A stretch of DNA of 64,000 bases from Rhabdornis inornatus. Its lineage: Eukaryota; Chordata; Aves; Passeriformes; Rhabdornithidae. Each line of letters opens with the position of its first letter. The stretch's first letter is position 1. The notes under the pieces are model-generated. The model was not told where the DNA came from. It worked only from the letters and a program-made list of their open reading frames with translations, and ran no database searches. The stretch lies in assembly GCA_013397075.1 (NCBI GenBank), contig VWZS01006021.1:930001-994000 (forward strand), in the 5' to 3' direction. Positions 37,018 through 49,092 of this stretch are shown piece by piece. Position numbers and translations under genes: made by a program.

Positions 37018-40000
37018 CAGAAGACTGAAGACTAGAGCCTGGAAACTTAAGATTTGAAGGTTTTAAGGGATTAATTATTGATCTTGGGCTCCTAAGGTAA
37101 TGCTGTGGGGAAAAAAAGAAGGATATTGTGACAGTTAATTATATAAACTATAATTAATAGCTATATAAATATAGTTGATATAACTAATATAGGAATATAG
37201 CTAATAAGGGGAGAAAGTGCAAGGAAATTAGATTTAAAAAATGATTGATCTGAGGTCTCTTTGAAAAAAACGGTTGGTATTTTGTAAGCAAGTTATTCTC
37301 TGGTCCTCAAATAATAGGTTCAGCATAAAGGGTTGAACTCATACATTGTGGCTAAGGAGAGATCAAAATTTGACATTGTGAGCCTTCCCAATTTTTGGAA
37401 AAAATCAAAATCAAGACGAAGAAAGTAAAGGTAAGTGATACTAGTGCAAAAAAACCTGATCAGAACAGATGTCATGCAATATTGGATGTGAAACAGGAAT
37501 TAAGAGAAAGATTTCCCATCACTTCAATGGCTTCTGAAATCTTTACTTAGAGACACAAATGTATAACTACATATCTCTAGTATACCCAAGTTGTATATTT
37601 GTTTATTTGAGCCTAAAGGGTTTTTAATCCAAATTGAAAACTCTTGTTCTGTATCAAGAAGAACTTTGGTTTGCATTATTCAGAGAGCTGTAAGGGGAAA
37701 GCAGTGTTCACTGGGTAACAAGGATGAATATAATTAGATTCAATTGCTACTCTGAAGTTCAATGACGCTAATAAAATAATGAACAATGTCAATGTCATGT
37801 GCCATGCTTTAAATAATTGATTGTTTAATAGCATTTTGATAGAAATGTAGTTCCCAAAGAGGATCCTTGATTGCATTTTAGTGTTGATAAGTAATAGCGA
37901 GGGACATATCTCCATAGACTTTTGTATTCGTTTCAACTCAAATATGTATTAAATACTTGGCTAAAGAAAAGTGAAAAAGACATTTTGAAAAGCCAGTTTT
38001 ATATGTTACTTTATTGCATCATTTCTGCTTTCAAATTTATTGGCATGTACTAAATGCAAGACTAGATAACTTTAATGAATATGTGTATTTAAGATCACTA
38101 ACTATATTTACTCTTTTTCTCTTTCAGTGTTATGTATTCAAGAAAAAAATAGGTGTAAAGAAAAAAAGACCAAGAATAGGCTGTAAAATTTTTAGCTGTA
38201 GTAGAGATACTTTTTTTCTAATTTCTTAAGTAGAACTGAGTTTTATTTGCTAATTTAAAGACACTTTCATGAGAAATTAATATTTCAGTTATTTTAATGT
38301 ACGATAGTCATCGGACTGTACAAAAAGCTTTAATTTAGCACCTCTTTTTTCCTCTAATTTTTCTTCTTCTCTCGTGCCATAATTCATCTAATATTTTAGC
38401 TTTCCATATCAGCAAAACATGCCCAAAAATTCTCTTAACAGGTTTTTCATACCTTCATAATTCAACATTGCTCTTCACAAAAGAGTGGGAGGTTATGAAT
38501 CTGCATTTATTAAATTGTGTAACAGTCATCTAGAATATCATTAAAATGAAACTCTACAGAAGGGGTCTATTTTCTGAAAGGAAATAAAATTTTAAAATAT
38601 AATGCAAGTCAGTTAAAGGGAAAAAGGAAACAAAAACAAGACCAAAAAGGCGTATATTTTCTGGGTTTTCTCTGCATCAAGTAATATTATTTAAACAAGT
38701 TTGAAACTCGGTGATAAAGATACTGAAGTGTTATTATTTTGTATAATTTTAAATTATTACATTCTCTATGCTGGTTTTAAGATGTATTCCCTGCATCATT
38801 TGAGGCAAATCCTACATATACAAATGTAGAGGAAACATTCAGACAGAAGCCTGGAATGTAAATGTTCTCAGAAGTATGCTCTGGATAATTTTGCAGTATC
38901 ATTTTCTTAACCTGCATTTTTACTCTTAGTTCGTTGTATTTATTTCTTGGTGGTAACATTATACCATGGTGCCCAGAGTTCTGTATTTGAAATCAGTCAT
39001 AAGTTTCAAAATATAGTACAAGCCAAAGAGAACTTGAAAATTACCCTAGGGCACCTGTGGAAGGAAAGTGGAGGAGGAAAAATTTTCATGTGTCACTCCT
39101 TGTAGTGGTCCTTGAGGAAACTGCCGCTTAAGTCTGTAGTGAAAGGAAATAGCCATTACCAATTGCACTGGATGTTTGGATAGGATCACTCTGGGGGAAA
39201 TCTACAGGCCTTAAGCAGCCATAAAAGATTGCTGTTCTCATTAGAAATAGATGTGAAACTACACAAATGATTCATTGCTACCAGGATACCACAGGTAAGG
39301 TTTGCCAGTAAAATTCTTAGAAATAACAGAAACTTCTGCACAGATTCTGGGCTCCAAACTGAAATAGAATTTTTCTGCATCCCATTTAAAATGTTAAAGT
39401 CGTGCTTTTCTATTTTTCCCCCTTCCCATAATTTTTTTTCATTAATTTGTCGAGAATTTTGGCGTAGAGTGAGAACTATTGTGAATTTGAAGATTCAGTG
39501 TTTTTTTTTTTGTCAAGGGCTTTTCCTTGTCTTCCGAGAGCTGTAGAAAAATAAAAAGTAGAAATGGAAGCAAATAGAAATAAAAGTAATTAGAAATAGC
39601 ATGGAAGCTGTTTGAACTGAAAACTGTAGATATTGAAAGCAATAGCTATGAAGTCATTAAGGTCTATAGAAACCAAGACAGAATTAAGTTTCTCATAATT
39701 TATTTTGAAAAATCATTATTTCCTAGAAAATAAGTAATATATTCAGGCAACATTGGCAAGCCTTTCACAATGGATGGTGAGTTTTCCTTTACCTTTTTTT
39801 TTTGTATGGAAACTGAATTGCAATATACTTGAAGATGTAAGATGAAATTGAAATATGCCTGAGGGGAAAAGTGTTATCTTTCCAGTGACCATTCCTAAGG
39901 CTTCAGAATATCCTAATTCAAAACCATTTACATTACAACCAAATGTCCATAAGAAATTACCACTCTTTTTCAAAGTGATTCATAAAACCATTGCATGTAT

Positions 40001-43000
40001 AAGTGTAGGGGAAGAAACCCACACACCAAAAGCCCAACACACAGCCAAACCAAATCGTACTTTTAAACTTCATAATGGTACTTTCGGTACCCCTATTTCA
40101 ACTAACTGTTTCCAGGAAGACAGAAAAAAAATTCATTTTTTTCTATGTTCTAGATGCCTGATGTGCTCCTGAACTATAAATTTGTATTCACTTTCCAGTT
40201 ACCAATTATTCGATTATTCGTTCCTTACAATGAATAAAATCAAGACTACATCAGCCCATGATGCATTCAGCTAGAGAATACAATTTCCAAAAAGATATGT
40301 GAAGCTAGGTTTCAAAGTATTTTTTTAGACAGTGACATATGGGTTTTAATACTTACAAGTACCAAGAATTCAGCAACCTCCTGCAAGAATTTATGAGAGC
40401 TGTTAAATGCTCAGTATTTTGGAAAATCTGGCTTACAAATTGCATGTCTAAATTTAGTTCTGGAGCTTGTTTTAAGTCGTGATTAAGGAAAAGGTGACAC
40501 CTGATATGTTGCATTGCATCGATACATATTTCATCCTTAATTTCCCCAAACTAATTTTTTTCAGATTTTTGATTCTCTTTCCTGATGTTGTTGTGAAGAG
40601 AAGTTTTACCGCTACACCTGGAGCTTGAAATACTTGAAAAGAAAGCAAAAAATAGGTTAAGCTTCCAAACTAGAGAATGTCCATTCATTTATAAAGGAAT
40701 TTCAGGTGTCAGATTAGCAGTCATACTCCATTTTACCATCATACTTTATATCATTGGCTTAATCTTGTATGAACAAACAACTTCCAGAAGGTGTTAATTA
40801 CTTTTTGCCTTCTTGATATCAATAGAAGTTGGCATAAGTAAGACGGTTTTTCAAACATATCCTAAATATGAAAGCTGTACCTACATATTTCAACAGAAAT
40901 CTGGTGATTTACTTCAAATTTTAAGATTTTGGCTGGATTGCTTTCCTGAAAAATCAGAGGTGTGCCTACATCATATACACAATTCATGCTGGAGTGCCTG
41001 CTAATATATATCAGAGCACTGGACCACTGCCCATAATGATTTATTAATTGTTATTCAGTTTGATTTTGTGAAAACAAACTAACGCTGAAGTGCCATGTTC
41101 TAAAGAAAATATTGAGGGAAAATAGCAAGAAATTACACTGAGCAGTGTTCTGGGAAATGAGAAAGAGACAAGGAAAGAGCTTCATACACTGATCTTTGAG
41201 ATGCAGAAGCCAGTAATGCAAATTTCAAAGCTGCTAAACCTAAACTGGATGGAAAGAAGTTTCATTCTTTGCAAGATATTGCCCTCTACCTGTAGGATTG
41301 ACAGCACTAGCAGCTTAATACCACAATTAGTTTAAGAGGTATCTTACTATTGACTAGCAGAATGAAAGCAGGAGTTCTTAAGGAGATCAGAGAGGAAAGA
41401 ATGTCTTAAATAGAAAGGCAATTTTGCACCTATTGCAGACCGCAACCTTTCTCATCACTGCACCATCTTTGTAGATACGAAGGTAGAGAAGAAACTTGTT
41501 GTAAATAATTTCAAATCTTCCTTATGTCCCTGTGTATTCAGTTGAAAATCATAACTTTATGATTGGTAGTTCTTATTAAATATGGCAAACAATGAGTTTA
41601 AAAGGGACCCCTATGCCAGGGCTGTTATACAATATTGTCAGCTGTGCTACATTTGCACAAGGATTTCTCTGATGTATGGGAGGGCTCCCGTTCAAAGTTT
41701 CAGCATTGTTTCAAAGCAAATCTCCTGACCATCTCCATTTACTGTGCTTTGGCTTACACTTATGTGTTAATTGGTTCTCCTTCCGAGGCAAATGAGAACA
41801 TGTGGTCCATAAAGCGCATGTAAGAATGGGACAGGCTGTCCATCGAATCAACCAGAGGCAGCTTTATGATGGTTTTTGCTTCTAAAAAGCTCTCACTACT
41901 CACCATTTCCCTGTATAGGCATGCTACAACTGACCTGCAGTAATTGCTGTTTGTCCATTTAAAAGCAACAGGGTGGGTAAGCCCTTCTGAGACTGCTCTC
42001 ACTGAGTCTTTGTTTAATACTGATGGGGACTGTTCTCATTTCCTTCACTTCTCTTTCCATTAGCTCTCTGAGATGTGTGTGTACGAGAGTGTGCTTTGTT
42101 GCATTCAATTATAAATTAAGAAAGACTGCTACCTCCATTTTAATAACGTATTGGATTTAATGGCAAAAATAAGCAACCCAAAGTAAAAAAATTAATCTCT
42201 GAGAAATGTGAACAATTTCAGTAGTGTTTTAACCTTCTCTGGACAGTTAGAAAGTATCCATTTTTATTACTCATACTTTCTCCATTGCCATAATACAATG
42301 AGATATACTAAAAGGAGAAGTGTTAGTGTTCAAAATAGTCAAAGCCATAAACATGAAATAAATTGTGTATGCCTGTGTTTTTGTGTTTACATATGTGGGT
42401 GGCTTATCTAGAATTATAATATCCCTGCTGTGAAAAACTGATCCCACTAAATAATTGTAAGTTGTTGGAAATTATGGTCTTTAAGGAAACAATAGTTTGT
42501 AATTCCTGTTTTCAATATCCATTATTTAAATATACATACTACCCCCACTTCAGTACAAAGTAGACATTTTCTGATTTTAAATAGGGAGTATAGCATCCTC
42601 AGAAGACTAGATAATAAATACAAAATGAAGAAAAAAATCCTTGTTATTTGTCTCAGTGTCTGTATTCATAAAGGCTGTTAATTATTTTAAACAAAATCCT
42701 TGACATTTTTCTGTATTATACAGCTCTCAACGCACTGCCAGCAAAAATACCCCACACACAATAAAGCAAAAAATCTACACAAGAAAATAAAATATTTATG
42801 GATAACCAATCTAAAGAAAATTTCATAAACTTAAACTGTCCAGTCTGAGAATTCTCTGAGAAAAATAAATAACTCTTACTGGAAAAAGACTCAAACACTT
42901 GAGAGCATTACAAAAAATCTGAAAATTATTAAAGTTCAGGAGCTAGACATGTCTAAGAATAGAATAAGAAGACCAAAGTACAGTATTATGGTTTTTAATA

Positions 43001-45281
43001 AATCGGGTTGGAGGGCACTAAAGTCGGTACAAAATTCACCAGAATTCTTACTCTTACTGGGACTGAGTCTATGGGGAATGTCTGTTATTGCAGCCAAAAA
43101 TGCTTTTCATTTTCTATGTTATATAGACTTTAATGTGCTGTTAGTCCAAAAAAATCCACCAAGAAATACAAATCAGTAAGACTTAGCTGCACAGCTTATC
43201 AAATTCTACATGGTGAGGGGACAAACAACAGAAAACAACCCTTGGTTCATGTTAGCTGGTGCTAATCAGTGCAACATAGGAAAAAAAAAAAGAACCAGAT
43301 CACCCAATCTTCAAATATTATGTATGCCAAATAATTTGGTTGGTTGGTTGGGTTTTTTTGAGAAAACACTCTTCCTCTGTAATTAATGCATCCACCAGTG
43401 CTCTTATTGTATTTTACAAGAGGACAGTGTGCTTCAATGTGCGTCCCTGGTACTTTATTAAATAACACTGATTACCATAATATTTTTCACTGAATATTTG
43501 CTGCAAAGGCTGATTGCCATATCTTAGTGAATTGCAGTAATTTTTTAATATCAAAATCCAAATCTTCTTAGCTCCAGGATGGATTCCACCCATCTTGGAA
43601 TCCAAATAAAAGTTAACCCTTGTCATTTAATTTTGGAAATGAAGATGCAAATATATGAAGTGTCTTGGAGCAAAACTCTAATGAAACAAAGCACCAGCTA
43701 GGTTTTTAAAGAGTTTTTCATAGGAACCACTTGGAGTTGCACCAGATTTTAAGACTATGGCAAATCCTTGCTCTGCACAGAAAAAGATAAAGTCCTACAG
43801 TAGGTAAACGTCCTTGTAGTAACAGGCAGAACACAAACAAAAGTGACTTAGTTCAGCAAGCCAAGTACTCCAGAGCAGAGAGAAAAAGCAGGAATCTTAA
43901 CCCAGAAATCCCCCACCTTCTCCTTAGTAGGACTGAAAAAAAGATTACCAGTGGAAAGAGTGGTAACAACAAAAATATTTGGTATTTGTTTTATTAATTT
44001 ATAAAATACAAGTTTTTTCAAAGACACCAGAATCTTCAATGGGAGGATTAAAAATGTCCTAACACTTCTTTAAAAGACTGTACCAAATGTAGAATTGGGA
44101 AGAATACTCTCAACTGTGCAACTCCAAGATGAAAGACACTTTCAAATCAATTATGGAAGAGTATCAAAAAACTCCCCCCCCCCTTTTCTTTTAAGAATGG
44201 GCTTTTGTATGCTGTTATATTAATAGTAATAGATTTACTGAATCAGGGGATGCTGCACAATTAACACAGTTTTTCATTTCTCCAGTTATTGATAAGGAAG
44301 TCACAAGGAGTTACTGCTGCTGTGATGAAAAAAGAAGAAAAAATACAAAAATACCTTGGATAAGATGACAGGACAGTAAGATCTAACTTTTCCCCCTGAC
44401 AGAACTGAAATATAGCCTACTCAGGTTTGTGAGGAGGCACAGTGCTGAGTCTCAATAGGGAGACATTACATTCTGTAAGTATATCAGAGAATAGAGTATT
44501 TCTTCAGCCCTCTGGATTCTGAGGAAATTAATTGGACAATTTCCAAATTCTTTTTTATGTATTTTTATGTAAAACTAGTAGCAATGGGCTGCTGTTTTGG
44601 CACACTGGCATAGATCATGAGCTCATTTATTCAGGATCAGATGATATTGTTGATTTGTTTTTTTTCAGAGAATCACCTGTTTTGTAAATGTTTTAATAAG
44701 GTACAAGGGATATACTGAAAATTGCATAACATTGCATGTTAAAGAAGGGTGCCAGTGACATAGCTACACTGTAAACCTGGAAAGAGTAAATGTTGGATAA
44801 TGTAGATCAATCTTTGAACAAAAATTTCCATCAGTTTAGCAGAGAGTATTTTTGATTCTTAGCAGTTTATGGTATAAGCTGCAACAATAGGAGTCATGAT
44901 TTGCTAACTCTTCGTACAAGAATGAAAGTTATTACCTTAAATATATTACCTTCATAACGAAAAAAGGGAATTGTTTATATTTCAATGTACCAATTTTTTC
45001 CACAATAAAATACCGTGTAAAAAGTGACTGAGAGAAATTTTCTCATAAAATAAGATTTTTAACATGCATCTTTAACATTTTGCATTATATTGATCTGCTT
45101 TCTATCCATTTGAAACATGTTCATTGCCTTTATTTAATATTTACATACTATAAATTTCTATATGTTTCTAACCAATTCTTCCCTTGAAAAAATTGTATTT
45201 TTACCCTTTGGCCCTTTTTTCCATCAAATTTTCTACAAAATATGGAAAATGTGAAATTAATATTTTCATTCTTAAAAGATG
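37018..45281. other. AT-rich gene-free stretch
   Basis: About 8 kb without a recognised exon, RNA gene or repeat, apart from a run of ten C (44174-44183). A more GC-balanced patch at about 41600-42010 carries opposing frames of 62 and 80 codons without recognisable domains. The 105-codon frame at 39855-40172 likewise shows no motif. Diverged conserved non-coding elements cannot be judged from one sequence. Confidence 0.5.
44174..44183. repeat. run of ten C
   Basis: Homopolymer C10 followed by T4. It is prone to slippage and sequencing error. Confidence 0.85.
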
Positions 45282-45430
45282 ATCCCCCATGCCTGGAAGC
45301 ATTCAAGGTCAAACTGGGTGTAGTGGATCAACCTGATCAAGTGAAAGACATTCCTGCTGATGGCAGGAGTGTTAGGGTAGGTGATCTTTAGAGGTCCTTT
45401 CCAACCCAAGCTGTTCTATGGGGCTGTGAG
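45282..45430 (+). mobile_element. CR1 LINE 3' end, plus strand
   Basis: About 150 bases matching the CR1 end: 'gcctggaagcattcaaggtc', 'tgatggcaggagtgttaggg', 'gatctttagaggtcctttcc' and AACCCAAGCTGTTCTATG, where the octamer end has decayed. The copy is 5'-truncated and carries no usable coding sequence. Its divergence suggests it is older than the 14.1-kb copy. Confidence 0.88.
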
Positions 45431-46074
45431 AAGAGCTGTAATTTTTCCCCTATTGGGTTTAGTACGCATCACATATATCTCACATACTGCACCCACAGTC
45501 TGTCGAATACCAGCAATCCTGCCTTGTAGGTCAAGCTGCACTCCTCTGTTGCTCACACCGTGCTGATTCTCAGCTGTATGTCATGGCCTATTCACAGCCA
45601 GTAGAAGTCAGCAGAATTAGTCCATGCTGGGTCACAGACTGGGTGATAAGGTCCCTTGCCATTCATCTGGCACTGACACTGCCTCTCTGAATTTCAGTGA
45701 TCCTCTTTCCATTTTGTGTCTCAAAGAACAGAGGACAACAAAGCTGCAACAAGGAGCAGATGAGGGAATGCAAGTTAACAGACAACTACAATGTTGTTGC
45801 TTCACGGATAACACTGAAATTGCAAACCAGAGCCTAAACCACAGCTGCTTTATTAACTCATTTCTGACTGCAACCACAGGAAGCCAAACAGCAAGCAGTC
45901 ACTCTGCCAGTCTTCAGTTTCAAATTTTCTTTATTACTGTACTTAGAAATTTACATTAGCAGCCAAAATTTGCCAAAACCTCTGGAAACACTCCCATTCA
46001 AGCTGCTTCTATGGGAAAGAAATTTCAGGCTTCAGAATAAACATCAGGATCTGATTTTCTGTTTGCATCATTTG

Positions 46075-46515
46075 TCATTTTGCCAGAAATAGAAAGGTAT
46101 CCAAGGTAATACTTATTGAATGCTGTGTGTAAATTAAAAAGCAGGAAAACAGTTTATTTATTGCACCTAGTTTTACACAATGCAAAGTCATGTAAACTCT
46201 ATTGCATATCTTGTGGTGGGCAGCCTTCCAAAAAAAGTGGATGTCAACTATAGGTGCTAAAGGGAGTTTTGGCAGACAGAAGTGCAGCAGAGTGTCAGAA
46301 TGCTCTTTGCTTAGTCTTTGCACAGGGCTGATGATGTCTGTTCCTATGAGCACAGGAATCTCGCTTGCTGGCTCCTGGAAATAAATTATCTGAAAGGAGC
46401 AGGTAGAATCAATTCCGTCTACTACCACTACACCTTTACTAAATGCATGCTGCATAGTTTTGGATAAGCCTGATGTCCTTGGGCTTAAGAAAAATATCAG
46501 GTTACTGCTCCACAT
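46075..46515 (-). other. 146-codon open frame, unknown, probably chance or a relic
   Basis: The longest open frame in the window, reading from an ATG at 46515 to a stop at 46075, with an in-frame stop nine bases before the ATG. The translation has an ordinary mixed composition. Its middle (about residues 50-63) reads ASEIPVLIGTDIIS, which faintly resembles the hydrophobic-Gly-Thr-Asp end of retroviral-type aspartic proteases, but no DTG or DSG active site is seen, so this is weak. An acceptor-like pyrimidine-AG lies at 46399-46390 on the minus strand. No promoter or neighbouring exon is evident. It could be chance, a retroelement relic or an exon of an unknown transcript. Confidence 0.15.
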
Positions 46516-47093
46516 TTCTAACTACTTGGGGCAAAATCAGAGCTCCAGTGCAACATGCTTGCATGTGAAACTGCATCTTACAAGAAGAAGGAACATGTTT
46601 ATTCAATAATTTTAAATCTCAGAAAAAGTTTTATAATAATGAGGTATGAGAATAGCATTTTTGGGTAATACAACCCCTTTTTTTTTCAATTTCCTTTTTA
46701 TAATGCACTTGATGAGGTGACAGATTTATGTTACCTCATCTAATGCCTTATTCTTTCTTTTAAGACCTCTAAACATCACAGGATGCTGCTGCTGTTCTTG
46801 CAAACTCTCATATTGTGTGTGAATTTCATTGTATAGACAACATGCAAAAAATAATTTGTCTACATGTGAGTAAAATTAGACAAACAATATCACCTTAAAT
46901 AATTTTTCTTTTCCTTGTCTGCTTCTGCAGCATGACATTCACTTTTGAGCCAAAATACGGTCTTGCATACTGCATTAGATTTGCATAAATCAGATTCTAG
47001 ATTTCACAGAACATTGGTAAGGCTCCTAAATACCAGGAGAATATCTGAAATATCAGAGCACTTCTCAGGTGGGCTTCTTTATAAATATTTTCT

Positions 47094-47232
47094 GTGTTTT
47101 GGTTTCCTTTTTTATTTTCGTTTGTTTTGCATGAAGATTCTCCATAGGTTTGATTTTTTGTGGGTTGTTGTTGTTTTGATTAATTGTTTTGATTGTGGGT
47201 TTTCTTTTTTGTTTTTGTTTTTTTGTTTTTCC
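47094..47232. repeat. G/T-rich low-complexity tract
   Basis: The plus strand is dominated by T with interspersed G. Its translation forms the phenylalanine-rich end of a 122-codon frame (46945-47313), which is therefore not taken as a gene. Confidence 0.65.
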
Positions 47233-47334
47233 TATGAAAGCTGGATTTCTCTTGTGGTCAGTATCTCTTGTGACCTTGATCTCCGGTCTTTGCTAACCTA
47301 TAAAAATTGCTAAGATTTGCAATAAAAGAACAAG

Positions 47335-47981
47335 AATTAGCAACTCTGGAGAACATCTAGTACAACGTTCTATTTGAAGTGGGAATGTTGCCAATATCAA
47401 GGCCAGATCAGCAATGGCTGTATGCAGCAGAGCATTGAAAATCTCCAAGAACAGAAGTCCCTTGACCTCCCTAGACAACAAGTTCCAATGCTGTATCATG
47501 CTGGCAATTTCACTGCCCTATTAATATTTTTTTTTACCAGCCTAAAATGTGAATGACATAATTTTTGGCAACTTTGTTTTGTTATGTTGTTTGGTGCTAC
47601 TATGAAGGGTATAGCTGTGTTGTCTTTGCAGCTGCCCTTCAAATGGCCATAGACATTTACTAGATTTACCCTCACTCTTCTCTTTTCTGAATTGAACAAC
47701 AGTTCCCTCATCCTCCCTTCACAGTATATGTGCTCTGGGTCCCTGCTTATCAAGGAAGCTCTTTGCTGAACTTCTCTAGTTTCTCCATATTCTTCTTGAA
47801 CTGGATGGAAGGCAAAAGTGAATGTCATACTCTGGGTATAGCTTCATCAATGCCAGATAGAGAGTGACAGCAGCTTTCCTTGATCTTTCAGCCATATTCC
47901 TCTCAGAACAATGCACCATTTGTCTCCCATGCAATGGCACTGCACTTTTCCCTCTGGGGCTCACTACAGTCTTTAAGCTCT
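47335..47981 (-). mobile_element. old CR1 LINE, 3' part, minus strand
   Basis: An old, diverged CR1 read on the minus strand. Recognisable blocks, in plus-strand order, are 'ctggagaacatctagtacaa' (near the 3' end), 'cttgacctccctagacaaca', 'ctctgggtccctgcttatca', 'attcttcttgaactggatgg' and 'cagatagagagtgacagcag'. These correspond to the 3' end and the last part of the reverse transcriptase frame. Small indels have destroyed the frame, leaving only broken pieces (47496-47828 and 47776-47964). The element stops at the LTR inserted at about 47982 and resumes at about 49093. Confidence 0.82.
47975..47981. repeat. candidate target-site duplication, left copy
   Basis: AAGCTCT here is repeated at 49086-49092 on the other side of the inserted LTR. 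The repeat does not sit exactly at the TG...CA ends (one base off on the left, four on the right), so it may be coincidental. Confidence 0.35.
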
Positions 47982-49085
47982 ATGGTGAGTTGACCCTGTC
48001 TGGATATCAGGTACTCCACAAAACCACTCTATCATTCCCATCCACAACTGGACAGGGGACAGAAAATATAGCAAAAGGTTTGTGAGTTGAGATAAGGACT
48101 GGGAGAACTCACTCACCAAATACCATCATGAAAAACATGAAAAAAAAAGAACAATAGACTGGAAACAGACTGAACTTGGATATATTTACTGAATTCATTG
48201 CCAACAAAATCAGAGCAGGATAATGAGAAGTAAAATAAATCTTAAAAACACCTTCCCCCCATGTGTGGGGGAGATTGCTGACTTAAAACATTTCGGGTGC
48301 ATGTGTGGGGACAGGGGCAAGTCAAGTCTGACCCAGATGAGGTGATGCATTGCTCCATACTCCCCCCTCTAGGCACCCTGTATCCCAGCCCTGCAATGCC
48401 TGCCAGTCATTGGCACATTGGACACAATGCTCCACATCCCAACACAGGACTCCCTAACCCAGCTCCTGTGTGGACAAATGACTGAAAGTCACACCTGAGG
48501 GAAGGGCCCAAGAAAGCCAAAGGGCACTTTAGCCAAAGCACAAGGTGAGCACATCTTGACCTTACCTTCCCTTGGATTTTATATCAGCTGGAATAACACT
48601 GGTCCCTGCCAGGAGCCTACCAGAACAAGCTTCCCATGGGACCACAGCTTCCTTTCAGGCTCACAGTGACAGGGATTTCCTCCATAGAATTTAGGTGAAT
48701 CTCTGCGCTTCTACTGACTTCCATGGACTGCAGGGGTGCAGCTGCATCACCATGGTTTTCACCACAGGCTGCAGGGGAATCTGAACTCTGGTGCCTGGAG
48801 TGCCTCCTCCGCCTCTTTCTTCACTGCCCTTGGTGTCCACAGAGTTTTTCCTTTCATATATTCTCTGTCCAAAACTACACCTGCACATTAACTTTTTGTC
48901 CTTTCTCACATATGTTGTCACAGAGGTGTTACTATCATTCCTGATTGGCTTGGCCTTGTCCAGCAGTGCATCCATTCTAGAGCCAGATGGCACTGGCTCT
49001 GCAGACATGGGGGAAGCTTCTGGCAGCTTCTCACATCACCCCTACATCCCACCATTACCAAAATCTGGTCACGGGAACACAAAAA
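47982..49085 (-). mobile_element. solo LTR inserted in an old CR1, minus strand
   Basis: About 1.1 kb of bird ERV LTR in minus orientation. Its 5' end on that strand is TGTGTTCCCGTGACC (49081 downward) and its last bases are GTCAACTCACCA (ending at 47983). Segments shared with the 36-kb copy include 'ccccatgtctgcagagccag', 'ggacaaggccaagccaatca', 'tttggtgagtgag' and 'tatccagacagggtcaac'. The poly(A) signal position has decayed to AATGAA (48199-48194). It splits a minus-strand CR1 whose two halves lie on either side. No gag, pol or env sequence is present. The many overlapping frames between 48297 and 49135 are not genes. Confidence 0.85.
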
Positions 49086-49092
49086 AAGCTCT
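49086..49092. repeat. candidate target-site duplication, right copy
   Basis: A second AAGCTCT, matching 47975-47981 across the LTR. Seven bases is longer than the usual 4 to 6 for retroviral integration, so one base may match by chance. Confidence 0.35.

Larger units (their letters stand above)
45431..47334. other. mixed stretch with the window's longest open frame
   Basis: Less AT-rich than most of the window up to about 46550. No repeat family is recognised. It holds the 146-codon minus-strand frame (46075-46515), described separately, and a G/T-rich tract (47094-47232). Opposing frames at 45624-45959 (111 codons) and 45632-45877 (81 codons) have no recognisable domain. Confidence 0.45.

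Noticed and set aside
36795..37028. Lysine- and asparagine-rich open frame and its antisense partner
   Set aside because: Both are translations of the A/C-rich tract after the LTR.
46945..47313. 122-codon plus-strand open frame
   Set aside because: Its second half is a translation of a T/G low-complexity tract.
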